A DNA stretch of 64,000 bases, from the NCBI RefSeq assembly GCF_042477335.2, contig NC_091248.1, positions 120,240,501 to 120,304,500 of the forward strand, in the 5' to 3' direction. Every line of letters begins with the position of its first letter. Positions within the stretch are counted from its first letter, which is position 1. Under the pieces are notes generated by a model. The model was not told the origin of the DNA, did no database searches, and saw nothing but the letters and a program-made list of their open reading frames with translations. This DNA comes from Ovis canadensis (lineage: Eukaryota > Chordata > Mammalia > Artiodactyla > Bovidae). A program made the translations under genes and the position numbers. Below, piece by piece: positions 29,021-45,309 of this stretch.

Positions 29021-29236
29021 GAAAGTGAAAGTGAAGTCGCTCAGTTGTGTCAGACTCTTTGTGATCCCGTGGACTGTAGCCCACCAGGTGCCTCTATCCA
29101 TGAGATTCTCCAGGCAAGAATACTGGAGTGGGTTGCCATTTTCTTCTCCAGGGGATCTTCCCTACCCAGGGATCGAACTCAGGTCTCTTGCATTACAGGC
29201 AGACACTTTAACCTCTGAGCCACCAAGGAAGCCTGG
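29021..29236 (-). mobile_element. Bov-tA type SINE nested in L1
   Basis: Antisense copy, tRNA-head side ending at AGCCACCAAGGAAGCC. It interrupts L1 sequence between the ORF2 and ORF1 parts. Confidence 0.88.
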
Positions 29237-29715
29237 GACCCCTATAATTAGAATGTTGGTGTGTTTGATATTGTCCCAGAGGTCTCTGAGACTATCCTCA
29301 GTTCTTTTCATTCTTTTTACTTTATTCTTTAGAAGTTATTTCCGCCATTTTATCTTCCAGCTCACTGATTTATTCTTCTGCTTCAGATATTCTGCTATTG
29401 ATTCCTTCTAGAGTATTTTTAATTTCAGTAATTGTGTTGTTTGTCTTTATATGTTTATTCTTTAGTTCTTCTAGGTTTTTGTTAATTGATTGCATTTTCT
29501 CCACTTTGTTTTCAAGGTTCTTGATCATCTTTCCTATCACTATTCTGAATTCTTTTTCAGGGAGTTTGCCTATTTCCTTTTCATTTATTTGGACTCCTGT
29601 GTTTCTAGTTTGTTCCTTCATTTGTATAGTATTTCTCTGCCTTCTCATTATTTTTTTCATTATTGTGCTTGAGATCTCCTTTTAATTCTTTCTTCCTTTT
29701 GGTTTCTGCCCTCCT

Positions 29716-29846
29716 AATGAAGGAAATGGCAACCCACTCAAGTACTCTTGCCTGGAAAATCCCATGGATGGAGAAGCGTGGTAGCTTATAGTCCATGGGG
29801 TGGCAAGGAGTCGGACACGACTGAGAGACTTCACTTTCACTTCATT
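29716..29846 (+). mobile_element. BovA-type SINE nested in L1
   Basis: Sense monomer from GGAAATGGCAACCCACTCAA to the ACTTTCACTTCA end. A TAATGA-containing repeat on each side (CTAATGA / TTAATGA) may be its target duplication. Confidence 0.82.
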
Positions 29847-30490
29847 AATGATGGTACAGGGGTTTGTGTAAGCTTCCTGTAGGATGAGATTTGTGCTATT
29901 TTTATTTGTTTGTTTGTTTGGTTTTCCTCTGATGGGCAAGGTGGAGTGAGGTGGTAATCCTGTCTGCTGATGATTGGGTTTGTATTTTCATTTTGTTTGT
30001 TGTTTAAATGAAGTGTCCTGGACAAGATGCTACTGGTAGTTGGGTGATGCCATGTCTTGTATTCAGGTGGTTTTCTTTGTGTGAGTTCTCACTATTTAAT
30101 ACTTCCTGGGGTTAGTTCTCTGGTAGTCTGGGGTCTTGGAGTCAGTGCTCCCACTCCAAAGGCACAGGGCTTGATCTATTCCTAGTCTATACTACAGCTT
30201 CAGGTGTCCACTTGACACTGTTCCAGTCACTGGATGGAAGAGGAAGTCTGCTGGGAACTTCTGGAAAGGATCTTTTTTCCTTACAGTGGGACAGACGTGC
30301 AGAGTGCTCTCTGGTACAGCTCCTTCACTCTTCCCACCTTGAGTGTGGACATGGAATGCCCTGATGTGTAGAACTGCAGCAGCCATCACGTGGCCACTGT
30401 CACTGACAGAGCGAGGCTGACCCACCTGCTTCAAGAGGCAGCAGGTTTGGGCCATCCCAAGCTGGCTCCCCTGGCCTGGAAACAGGCTTC

Positions 30491-32365
30491 CTCATGCTCC
30501 ATCTAAACCTCAAACAGCCACCTCTACCTTCTCATTTTCAAATTACACTTCTTTTCTTGAGTCTCTTCTTAAACAAAGATGTTGATATGGTGTGTCTTTG
30601 TGAATTTCAATCTAATGCACATCTAAATGACACATGCCATTTTAAAAAGTTATTTAAGTAAAAAGGGTCATCCATGAATTACCTAAAATCATGCTGAAGA
30701 ATTCTAATGATGCACATAACAGCATGGGACCAGTCAGATGTTTGGACAGCATGAAGGTGGGGAAAACCAAGGATAGCGGATGGTGGGGGTGGGGAGGTAG
30801 GTGGAAGGGGTAGGGAGCAGAGTAAACCTGGTATTAAGTGAAAGAGTTTTGCATTCTAAGTGAAAGTCACCAGGAGAATGGCCCCTGTTGAAGAGGCCAG
30901 GGATGAGGGTTAGTACGAGGTGTCTCTGTGTCTATGTATGTGTGCTTGTCATTTCTGTGAAGCAGAGCTTGGACCTTCAAGATATTTTATTCTTCTGAGA
31001 ATTGAACTGTTTCTGTGAAGTTTGAACCTAGGGAACTGAGTTGGGTCCCAGACTGAATAAATATTCTTATCTGAATTTTATACGGTTTGGTACTTACACT
31101 TCTTTTCCTAACTTCAAACACAGAGTGGCCCAGAAGTACGCATCTGTGTTCATTAATCTGCATTTGTCACCTCTATTTTCCATGCACATGGCTTTGTGGC
31201 CTCGGAGGATTATTTAAACCTGTGACTAAATTGGGTGCTGATTGGGCTCAAGCAAACATATTGATATTTATATTGGCAATAACAAGAATCAGTGGCCTCT
31301 AAAGGTAATCTTATGCCCTTTCCTTCATTGAATCTGCATTTCCTCTTCTTTGGCTTCCCTAGTCACTTTTCCTGGCTAATACATCACCAGTCACTGAGGC
31401 TGAGTTGTTCTGGCTCTTTAACACTCCAATGGATAGGGAAATTGTAAATAAGAATGTCTCCCTTGAAAAAAATGATATACTAAGAAACTTACTAAAAAAA
31501 AACTGAAGGAAGCAATCAGAACAACTCAAGGTTAGTGAATAGCATGTTCTTTTTCACTTACATGAATTCTGGAACCAGGTTGCAATTTCCTTGAGAATCT
31601 CATTCACAGGTGCCATTAGTTTGGGGACATTTCTATTTTTATAGCTGCATGTGTTTTTCTCCATATTTTATGTGCAAGTTCACAAACCTTTCCCTTTTCC
31701 TGTAAAGAGCCAAAATTGTAATTGTTTTAGGCTTTGTAAGCAATATACAGATATAGATAGTTATAGTTCTATATCATAACTACTCTGCTCTTGACTATGA
31801 GCGGCCTTAAAGAATAGGTGAATGAGTGAATGCAGCCATGTTTCTTTGTGGGGGGAGGTGGTCTGGACATTAATATTCTCATGGATAACATGAATATCCA
31901 GAGGGAAAAAGGGGAAATGGGAGAAATTAACAATCATTGATCTACATATCAGGATTTTGTTGAAGTGCCAACTGAATTCAATTATGTTTCTGTCAGAATT
32001 CACTTCACATTGCTCTCTCATCCCACTTGCAGCCACATCCTACCCCCACTCCTCAAGGTTAAGTTGGTAAAGCGGACTTTAATGGAAGAACAATTAATTT
32101 TTATCTTAGAGGTTTCCAGGACTATAACCTGAGACCACAATTGCAGAAAAGCATGTGCAAATGCCATCATGAAATAATTTGAAAACGTTCCTCTTCTGAA
32201 TATGATGGACTGGTGAGGCATTTCTTAAGAGAAAATGTTCTGCTGGATTGGAAGGAATTGAGATAAGGAAGAGAAGCAGAGAAAGTTGGAGGTAAATGTG
32301 ATGGTGAACATCAAAATAGAGCATCATAAGTGGAAGATGACAAGAAAGAGGGAGAATTATAGCAC
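30491..32365. other. Duplicated 5' flank, no gene seen
   Basis: Parts align with 45938-48230 in copy B (for example 31090-31800 with 46480-47270). No conserved open frame and no exon-like segment. Confidence 0.55.
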
Positions 32366-32585
32366 ACGTGTGTGCATGCACGCTCAGTTGTGTCTGACCC
32401 TTTGCGATCCCATGGACTGTTAGCTTGTCAGGTTCCTCTGTCCATGGGATGTTCCAGGCAAGAATACTGGAGTGGGTTGCCATTTCCTCCTCCAGGGATC
32501 TTCCCAACCCAGGAATCGAACCCATATCCCCTATGTCCTCTATATTGCAGGTGGACTCTTTACTGCTGAGCCACCAGGGAAACCC
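32366..32585 (-). mobile_element. Bov-tA type SINE
   Basis: Antisense, tRNA-head side ending GAGCCACCAGGGAAACCC. Absent from the aligned part of copy B near 54.4 kb. Confidence 0.88.
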
Positions 32586-33307
32586 ATTGTGGTATATACC
32601 CCACAGCAATTTTTTGAAAAAGACAATTTTCTTCCAACTATATTTATATCCCCACCACAAAAACATTTTCGTGATTTGTCTTGGAGCTCCATCATCCCAA
32701 CCCATTTCAAGGCATCCAGCTTGGTTTTATGTGATACATTTCTTAATTAAAGTAATGGATATCCAAAAAACCAGTAGGCATCTTGAATTCCACTCTAGGA
32801 GGAAGACATAGGTCCTGGGACATACGCTGATGAGCAACTTTTCACAAGTGCTGTAACTTTCAGAACTTTTAGTCACTATCACTTTCCTACTTCATCCTTG
32901 GAGTTAGTCATTAGAGTATTTAGCAAACGTAGCAGAGAAGACAGGTTCACATAGGACAAGTCATGTCAAGCTGACCCCATTTTCTTTGGCATGAGCTCAC
33001 TATATTAAAGAATTTAGAGAAAAATTGCTTGCGTGTCTTGTTCAGCAAAGTATTTGACAATGTTTCCATGGTATTTTTGCAGTTTCCATGGTATTTATGC
33101 AGGTATGCAGCTGATACATGCTCTAGCAGCTGCACTCCAAGGTAGATTCCCATATGAATCTAGAAAAGTAATTAACAACTTTTCTCCAAAGTGCTATCTC
33201 AGAGCCCATATGAAATGTGGCAGGAAGTCCCTGAGGCCTCTGACTTGAAATGACAGAAAGCCAAGTAGCTATTTGCTAATGACCCAGAGCTGAGAAAATG
33301 TTCAGCC

Positions 33308-33525
33308 CAGCTGGCGCTAGTGGTAAAGAATCTGCCTGTCAACACAGGAGACTTAAGAGACGATGGTTTGATCCCTGGGTCAGGAAGATCCCTTGGAGAA
33401 GGAAATGGCAACCCACTCCAGTATTCTTGCCTGGAGAATCCCAAGGACAGAGGAGCCTGGAGGGCTACAGTCCATAGGGTTTCCCAGAGTCGGACACGAT
33501 TGAAGCAACTTAGCATAGCATAGCA
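33308..33525 (+). mobile_element. Bov-tA type SINE
   Basis: Sense copy from GCTGGCGCTAGTGGTAAAGA to an (AGCAT)n tail. Copy B near 55.56 kb reads straight through, so it is private to copy A. Confidence 0.88.
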
Positions 33526-34292
33526 CACAGCACAGAGCTGAGAAGAATCAACACAACAGATGACCAGATCAAGGCACCAAAGAGATAATATTCAATGCAA
33601 AAATCTCTCTGACTTGTCCAAGTAGCTCTCCAATTATCTAAATCACTTAAGTGCTACTATCAAAATCAGCTTAGACTCACATTTTGATATAAGTGCAGTC
33701 CTGGACAAACAGGATATAAGGAGGCCAAGCCCAGTGTCAGAGCTTCAAGTCACATTAGCCAATCATCTTTCTGGGCTCTTGTCTCCTCTCTGCCCAAGAA
33801 TCTTACTTGTCACCATTATCTTGTGACAAAGTCCTCCTTTGATACACCATCGCCAGTACATGGGTTTCTCCTGTCCCTAATATATTTGTGTCAATACCCA
33901 CTTGGTATTCCAGCTTCTTGGAGAAAGGGTTCAGTCTTGCTGGCACCAGTCTGAAGCCAGACTGTCAACACCAAGCCCAACTTACTGCTTCGCTGCTTCC
34001 TGATTGGCTCAATTTAGAAAAAATTTCATTGAGTAAGTCGATTTTAAAAGTAAACTAGCACAAAATTTGGATTTGGTTTTCCTCTCTGTAAAGAGGACAA
34101 GTTTTCTTAAAATGTTGAGCTGCCTTTGATAATAGGTTTTAAGTTTACTTTCTAAGTGATCTGTTCTATATTTGCCTTTGAAATCTTTGATTTTCACTTT
34201 GGTTAAATGAGTCAGTATTGTTTCGTGGTGAAAATTGTGCCATGAGGATCCAGATAACGGGATTGGGACCAGGAAGTGGATATTATGAAAGA

Positions 34293-34546
34293 GTGTGTGT
34301 ATGTGTGTGTGTGTGCATGCGTGTGTGTGCACACACACGCTCAGTCATGTCCAAATCTTTGTGACTCCATGGACTGTGGCCCACCAGTCTCCTGTGTCCA
34401 TGGAATTTTCCAGGCAAGGACACTGGAGTGGGTTGCCATTTCCTTCTCCAGGGGATCTTCCCAACCCAGGAAATGAACTCACGTCTCTTGATTCCCCTGC
34501 ATTGGATAGGCAGGTTCTTTACCAGCTGAACCATCAGGGAAACCCA
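34293..34546 (-). mobile_element. TG microsatellite plus Bov-tA type SINE
   Basis: A (TG)n/(CA)n run at 34293-34340 is followed by an antisense SINE ending in the tRNA-like head ACCATCAGGGAAACCC. The microsatellite probably grew from the SINE tail. Confidence 0.83.
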
Positions 34547-35156
34547 TATGGAATTGCATACCATGACCTAATGGAGCAGAGACCTTCTTAACAACAAATG
34601 GAAACCATCCAGGTGCAGCAAGAGGCTCCCTCTGTGTGATGAATGGAGAATAAATCTAGCAATGCTTTCATTAAAGGAAAGTTAATGTTCTTTGATAAGC
34701 TTTGTTTTATCTTAGTCTTTATCACTTGAATATAAATTAGTGTATTTTGGTGTTTGAAACAGTATTATCTCTGCAGTTACCAGTGGTACAGCCTGAAAGA
34801 AAATCTGAGTTTGTGATTGTGTTGCCCTGAATAGGCTTTGTTGATTGCAGAGTGACAGCAAGCTGAGCTGAAGAAGGGTTCCTAGAGGAAGAAATGAGTC
34901 TCTGGGCCAGGCATCCCCAACACTGGAGTTCGTAAGCATCATATCCAGGTGGTGGTTACAAACACAGAGAAGTTTTGATTCTTGGTAGGGACCAGGAATC
35001 TATAGTATTAAAAAGCTCCTTGGAATTCTTCTAGGTGGTTTGGGGACCTTATTTTGTGAAGCTCTTCTATACACCTTTCCCCTGAAACTGTCCAATTTGG
35101 AGGGACGGCACCATGGGAGCAAAGGTATTTTACTGACGCCTGTATGTGAGAGATCA

Positions 35157-35505
35157 GGCTTCCTTGGTGGCTCAGACAGTAAAGAATCCACCTGCAGTGT
35201 GGGAGACTAGGGGTTGATCCCTGGGTCAGGAAGATCCCTGAATAAGGAAATGGCTGCCTATTCCAGTATTCTTGGGGCTTCCCAGGTGGTTCAGTGGTAA
35301 AGAACCCGCCTGCCAATGCATGAGATGCTAGAGACATGGGTTTGATCCCTGGGTCAGGAAGATTCCCTGGAGAAGGAAATGGCAACCCACTCCAGTATTC
35401 TTGCCTGGAACATGGATAGTGGAGCCTTGTGGGCTACAGTTCATGGGGTTGTAAAAAGCTGGACATGACTGAGCAACTAACACTTTCACTTTCTTTCACT
35501 TCATG
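35157..35505 (+). mobile_element. Two adjacent Bov-tA SINEs
   Basis: A first sense copy (35157-35271) stops after TTCCAGTATTCTTGG. A second, full copy starts with its own tRNA head at about 35276 and ends near 35505. Confidence 0.85.
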
Positions 35506-35555
35506 TGAGAGATCCGAGGTCTCCAGAGGTAAAACAAGATGAGAGTGGGGTCCAT

Positions 35556-35680
35556 GCTCTAGAATTGATTCTCTTTACATAGTCATCAGGTTTGGGTTGG
35601 CAAGCATAGCCTGCACCCCAGGAAACCATACCCTGAAGTGTCCCACTGCAGGTTGCAGGGCCACTCAAGTCACTCTCAAG
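35556..35680 (-). pseudogene. Trypsinogen exon 5 relic
   Basis: The minus strand reads SGPATCSGTLQGMVSWGAG and then QPKPDDYVKRIN, which lines up with the last exon of trypsin ([20 protein letters not shown]). The GDSGGP box is SDLSGP, so the residue aligned with Ser195 is Leu, and the C-terminal WIQQTIASN is lost. I could not find matching exons 1-4 to the right; a BovB lies at 35933-36627 and duplication copy B begins at about 38310. It cannot make a protease. It is an older, third trypsinogen of this cluster. Confidence 0.8.
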
Positions 35681-35932
35681 TGAGAGGAAGAGAATGTCAG
35701 AAGGATGTCCATCTCCTTACCGATGCAGGGCTCCAAGCAGGGATGAGGACAAACCCACCTGCCAGGCGTGTTTTAACCCTTAGGAAAGTCCCAGCAGATC
35801 ATGATGTTGTTAATCAGGTCTCATCAGACTGGATGGCACATTCTATTGGAGAGCATGGGACCCTTCATATATTCAGAGAGTTATAAAGCCTGGACCCAGC
35901 CCTTTCTCCATGTTTGTCTTTTACTATGGGAT

Positions 35933-36627
35933 AACAGTTGGCTTAAAGCTCAACATTCAGATAACTAAGATCATGGCATCCGGTCCCATCACTTCATGGC
36001 AAATACACAGGGAAACAGTGGAAACAGTGGCTGACTTTATTTTTCTGGGCTCCAAAATCACTGCAGATGGTGATTGCAACCATGAAATTAAAAGATGCTT
36101 ACTCCTTGAAAGGAAAGTTATGACCAACCTAGGCAGCATATTAAAAAGCAGAGACATTACTTTGTCAACAAAGGTCCATCTAGTCAAGGCTATGGTTTTT
36201 CCAGTGGTCATGCATGGATGTGAGAGTTGGACTGTAAAGAAAGCTGAGTGCCGAAGAATTGATGCTTTTGAGCTGTGGTGTTGGAGAAGACTCTTGAGAG
36301 TCCCTTGGACTGCAATGAGATCCAACCAGTTCATCCTAAAGGAGATCAGTCTTGGGTGTTCATTGGTAGGACTGATGTTGGAGCTGAAACTCCAATACTT
36401 TGGCCACCTGATGCAAAGAGCTGACTCATTTGAAAAGACCCCGATGCTGGGAAAGATAGAGGGCAGGAGGAGAAGGGAACAACAGGATGAGATGGTTGGA
36501 TGGCATCACTGACTCAATGGACATGGGTTTGGGTGGACTCTGGGAGTTGGTGATGGACAGGGAGGCCTGGCAAGCTGCGGTTCATGGGGTTGCAAAGAGT
36601 CGGATACAACTGAGCGACTGAACTCAT
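35933..36627 (+). mobile_element. BovB LINE 3' fragment
   Basis: Sense BovB C-terminal region in a 200-codon frame (35910-36512), which starts just inside flanking DNA. It lacks the endonuclease and the RT YADD box. Confidence 0.9.
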
Positions 36628-36629
36628 GG

Positions 36630-38309
36630 GATTTCTCATTTCTGCACAAAGCGCATGGCAATGATTCCTATCTATAGACACTGAAGAACACTCACCATCC
36701 ACAGATATGGACTTCTCCAGCCTGGTTCTTCAAACTCTCCAGAGAGGCAGGTCCCCACAAAGGGCAGAGATAAGCCTTTCACGATGGTGATGATAACAAC
36801 AGTTCTAACATATCTTGAGCGCTTACTATGTGCCCTTTACTGTCTAAAGCTCATTATATCCCTAAACTCAAGTAGTAAGCTAGGTTTTTTTTTAACCATT
36901 TTACAGTGAAGGAAACCACAGCAAACAAGTCAAACCAAGATAGGTGATGACACTGGACAGTCCATATATAGAATGAGAGAAGTAAGCAAGCTGTATGTTT
37001 TCAGAAGTTGCATAATAGAAACTGAGCTTTGCATCATCCCATAGAGGTCTTAAGAGTTGGAGCCAAGGCTAAACCTCGTTTTCTTAACTCTGAATACAGT
37101 GCATTCTTTTCATACTCCATTTCCTCCTGTCCAATAAGTTGAAGTTATTTGCACCTGAAAACAGCCATTTTGTGGGGGGCATTACCTAAAAGTCCATACT
37201 AGAATGTTCATATTGTATTATATTGACTGTGTGTGCAGTCCTCATTGAGAGAGAAGGAAATTAGACAACTTTTTGTGATAAGAGAAAGACCAAGACAAAA
37301 TTTTCTTTACTTCCCTATCTTTCTGTTGGAGAAGAAATAGTTCCTGAAGTGAAATAATTTTAGGGACTTTTCTTTATGAAGGGATGAAGGAAGAAAGGAA
37401 AAAGGGAGGGATAAAAGGAAGGAAAAACAAGATACTATAGATCTGAGGGATATGCCTAAACTTGGAAATGGTCTGGGGGCTAAAACAAGGTTTTTGGTAT
37501 AAAGATGTATCCTTAGGCTCTTTGTCTTGATAAAGGAGGAGGAGCATTTTGGTTCTGTCCAGAAGCTAACAGCATCAGGAAGGATGTGACTTAGGTAGAC
37601 TCTGGGCCAGTTCACATGGGAGGCCATCTGTTTCTAGCCAATAGGCAGATATTTTCAAACTCTGGCAAAATCTTGTAACTTTTTACTTTAATTTTATATG
37701 AAGAAGGTCCAAAGCAGACACATCTCTGGGTGCTTATCAAAAACTGAAACCAGGGATACAGTGGAGAGGAAACTGAGGGACAAGGGCCAGTAACATTGAC
37801 CTGGAGCCCTGTTGGTACATGTAAGTTGACCCCAGGTCTTGTTTCACTAGGGACAGTTCTGGTTTATGCATGCTGCCTTGGGGCAACTGTCAACTGTGAC
37901 ATCTTTCCTTCTCAAAAATGTCCCAGTTTGATCACTGAATTGCATGGTTGCACTGGTTACATAGCATGGTCTCGATAATCCTCAGAATTGGATGAGTGAG
38001 GGAGAGGTAGGGTTAGAGTCTGCTGTCATCTGTAGCGTGTTCTGTCTCTAAAGGGAGTTGAAATGTACAGAAGTAGACCCCATATGGTTAAGAACTACTT
38101 TCGGCTTTCTTGGTTTATTGGGTAATGGTAATGACACAAAGAAATATTGAACAGAACTCAACAGTTGAACAGACTCTGCATCACTTGCACAATGAAATAC
38201 TTCTACCAGATTAATGCATAGATTCTGTTCTCAATGTGCATATTCCCTCTCTTCACATTTGTAAAAGGTTATTTCTTATAATACAGAATTTTGTCTAGTA
38301 TCAAAGCTT
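36630..38309. other. Intergenic between the exon 5 relic and copy B
   Basis: No gene, SINE or LINE that I recognise. I searched it for trypsinogen exons 4 to 1 on the minus strand by motif ([22 protein letters not shown]) and found none. Confidence 0.45.
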
Positions 38310-39273
38310 CCCAGCCTCCTGAACTATGAAAAATTAATATTTGTTGTGTAAGCCACCTAGTCTATCTTTCTTTGTTATAGCAGCTCAAACTAACTTACAT
38401 AATACACATCTTTCACCTTATCTCTGGGATGGCAAACATTTCCCCCTTTCAAACTTCTTCCACCAGGTCCAATGATTTCATGCTCAAACCCCATTATATT
38501 TTCCCCTTGATCCATACCACATTTGCACAGGAACAATGTGCTCCAAATATTCTCTGGATGACCCAGGCAACACTGGAGAGTTCAAGGAGTGCTTAAGGAC
38601 AGAGAACACACCTGTGGCCAAGACTTTTATGTCCTCAGAGTAACAGATCTATTTTTGGCAAATGTATCTGCATTTGTACCTTTTTTGCTTGCTGTTCAAA
38701 ATAGTACATGGTTTGGGCTTGGGTTTGGGAAGTATACTTTGGGATAGTGGTACAGATTTCTGGCAGAAATTTTGCCTGCTGTAGCAATAAAATTCCAGAC
38801 AGAAACAAGAATATCTTGGAGAATAAAAGAAATAGGTCGGTGAAACCTTGGAAAATACAACATCTGTGGGTTTTTTTTTTTCTGTTTTTTTTTGATCTGT
38901 GATTTTTAAAACACTCTCCAGAGTCACAGCAGGGACTTCATCTCAACTTTACTATGACTAGGCCAGTAACTCTGGGAAGTCAGGCTTAACATTCTACATC
39001 TTAGTGTCATTATCTCTGTAAAAATGTGATGGTGACATAGACCCATACCCTTATTCATCTTAACAGCCTCAACGTCCACACAGAATTTGGCATATAGTAG
39101 ATGAATATCAACTTATTCTGATGAGACTGGATGAATGACTGAATCACCTTTCAAATTTCATCTTCATATAATAGTTCAACTCTATGTCCACCATCTTCTC
39201 AACAGCCAGATTGAAGAGAAAGTATGTAAAAATCAACTAATTTCACTTGAACATATTTGGTTTTATAAGTGAT

Positions 39274-39279
39274 TTTATT
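39274..39279 (-). terminator. Polyadenylation signal of trypsinogen B
   Basis: AATAAA on the minus strand, about 72 nt past the stop, at the same offset as in gene A. Confidence 0.8.
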
Positions 39280-39350
39280 TCAGTAGTGTTTTCAGGATGG
39301 GAGGAAGGTGACGCTGGCTAACAGGGAGGGTCATGAAGAGATGAAGCTGT

Positions 39351-43113
<3,763 letters not shown>

Positions 43114-43167
43114 GGTTGCTCACCGGTTCTGGACTAGGGACTAGGTTGCAGGGTTTCCATCCACAGC

Positions 43168-43175
43168 TACTTATA
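43168..43175 (-). promoter_or_regulatory. TATA box of trypsinogen B
   Basis: TATAAGTA on the minus strand, 55-62 bp upstream of the ATG. One base differs from the TATAAATA of gene A. Confidence 0.72.
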
Positions 43176-43689
43176 TGTCCAGGTTTGTCATTGACATCCA
43201 TGGCCACCAGTGCCAGAAATGTGATTTCCCTGGAAAATCACAAATCCAAATTTAGAATTCCATGCCACACTGAAGATAAGTCAGCAACCAATTTAAACAT
43301 CTGCCCATGTCCACTTTGCCAGAAGGTTATGGGAATGAAAGAAATGAGCCCATATGGGGACACAGTTCCTCAAAATAGAAAGTAAGTTACAGTGAGGTCA
43401 CAGAGCACGGCTACAGGTGGCCTGATTCCCAGACAAAAATTTAGGTCCTTGGTTGTCTCGAGTGTGAACATTTATCCTGAGGACTATCCTAAAATCTACA
43501 CCCTTGAAGTTTAACTAATATTGCTGACTTCACAATATATAATTTGTCTTATAATAGCTCTGGTTTTATATATCTATGTCAATATTTCATTATTAATAGG
43601 AACACTTGTTCCAATGAGAAGAATAAAATCATTCCGATTTGAAATCAAAATAGATCAAGACAGCTAGGAGAAAAGTATAAAAAAGTACA

Positions 43690-43883
43690 AAGTGAAGTCA
43701 CTCAGTCGTGTCCAACTCTTTGCATAGCTTACCAGGCTCCTCCATCCATGGAATTTCCCAGGCAAGTGTACTGGAGTGGGTTGCCATTTCCTTCTCCAGG
43801 GGATCTTCCCAACCCAGGGACTGAACCTGGGTCTCCCACATTGAAGCAGACGCTTTAGTGTCTGAGCTACCAGGGAAGCCAGC
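43690..43883 (-). mobile_element. Bov-tA type SINE private to copy B
   Basis: Antisense copy flanked by AGCTAGGAGAAA at about 43662-43673 and again at about 43882-43893. Copy A near 19.53 kb has no insertion. Confidence 0.88.
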
Positions 43884-44539
43884 TAGGAGAAAGAATGAGG
43901 ACAATTTATATTTATCTGGAATTGCTATTTAGTAGGCATATTTTAAATACTTAACCTATGTTATTTAGTAATCTTCATGACAGCACTTTAAGATATCCAT
44001 TATTATTCCTTCTTAATCAATGGGAAAACACATACACAAAATTATGAAGGACTTTGCCAAAATCACAAAGCAAGAACATGGTAAGGTCAGGATTCCATCC
44101 CAGGAAATCTGGTGTCAGCATTTGCACTCTTAACAACTGTGTAACACTTCCCTACTCAGTTCACCCATCACTAGAGATCACAAAAATACAGAAGTCTTGG
44201 CCAGTGAAAAGACAAGGGACTTATTGAGTGCTTACTGTGTATCAGACACTACAGTTGGGATTTTCCACAGAGTAGATCATTCTGTCCCTAAAAACACATT
44301 TTTAAGTGTTGTGCTGTAATTTTTGCCATTTTCTAGATGGGGTGGTTGAAATTTAGATAAGGTGTTTTTCTCAAATTTTCAATGCTATGAAGTAGTCAAT
44401 ACAGGGTTCAAACACAGCCTTTCACTTCAGAGTCCATGGCTTCCACTGTGATGCCATACACATAATCAAGGAGACCAACCTGGACTCTATCAAAATAAGA
44501 CATGACTCAAAGGGGTATACGGAATTCTGGGTGGTGGTT

Positions 44540-45297
44540 TTCAGTCAATCAGTTATGTCTCACTGTTTTTGATCTCATGGGCTATAGCACACCAGGCTTC
44601 CCTGTCCTTTACCATCTCCCAGAGCTTGCTCAAACTCATGTCCATTGAGTCAGTGATGCCATCTAACCATCTCATCCTCTGTTGTCCCCTTCTCCTCCTG
44701 CCTTCAATCTTTCCCAACATCAGGGTCTTTCCTACTGAGTTGGCTCTTCGCATCAGGTGGCCAAAGCATTGGAGCTTCAACTTCAGCATCAGTCTTTCCA
44801 ATGAATATTCAGGATTGATTTCCTTTAGGACTGACTCATTTGATCTCCTTGCTGTCCAAGGGACTCTCAAGAGTCTTTTCTAACAGTTCAGTTCAGTTCA
44901 GTTGCCCAGTTGTGTCCGACTCTGCGACTCCATGAATTGCAGCACGCCAGGCCTCCCTGTCCATCACCAACTCCCGGAGTTCACTCAAACTCACGTCCAT
45001 TGAGAAGGTGATGCCATCCAGCCATCTCATCTTCTATCTGCCATGAAGTGATCGGACTGGATGTCGTATCTTTGTGTTTTGAATGTTGAATTTTAAGCCA
45101 GCTTTTTTACTCTCCTCTTTCACCTTCATCAAGAGTATCTTTAGTTCCTCTTTGCTTTCTGCCATAAGGGTGGTGTCATCTGCATATGTAAGGTTATTGA
45201 TATTTCTCCCAGCAATCTTGATTCCAGCTTGTGCTTCATCCAGCCCAGCATTTGCCATGAGGTACTCTGCATATAAGTTAAATAAGCAGAGTGACAA
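44540..45297 (-). mobile_element. BovB fragments, one probably nested in another
   Basis: An antisense BovB 3' part (44540-44885) is interrupted by a second (TTCAG)n-tailed BovB piece (44886-45030). RT-region sequence with YADDTTLM then follows to 45297. Copy A has no BovB at the equivalent place (about 20.64 kb). Confidence 0.8.
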
Positions 45298-45309
45298 TGG
45301 AATCCTAGA

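Larger units (their letters stand above)
21810..30490 (-). mobile_element. L1 element, internally deleted, with nested insertions
   Basis: In minus-strand order: 5' UTR-like sequence about 29847-30490; an ORF1 coiled-coil frame at 29370-29660 (MIKNLENKVEKMQSINKNLE); ORF2 endonuclease remnant 24366-24575 (KAGVAILISDTIDF); ORF2 C-terminal half 22364-23665 ([13 protein letters not shown]); 3' UTR 21810-22200. The reverse-transcriptase core is missing at a junction near 23665. Flanking L1 sequence resumes cleanly across the BovB/SINE insert at 24700-28475. It is dead. Copy B has no equivalent insertion here. The 5' limit is approximate. Confidence 0.85.
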
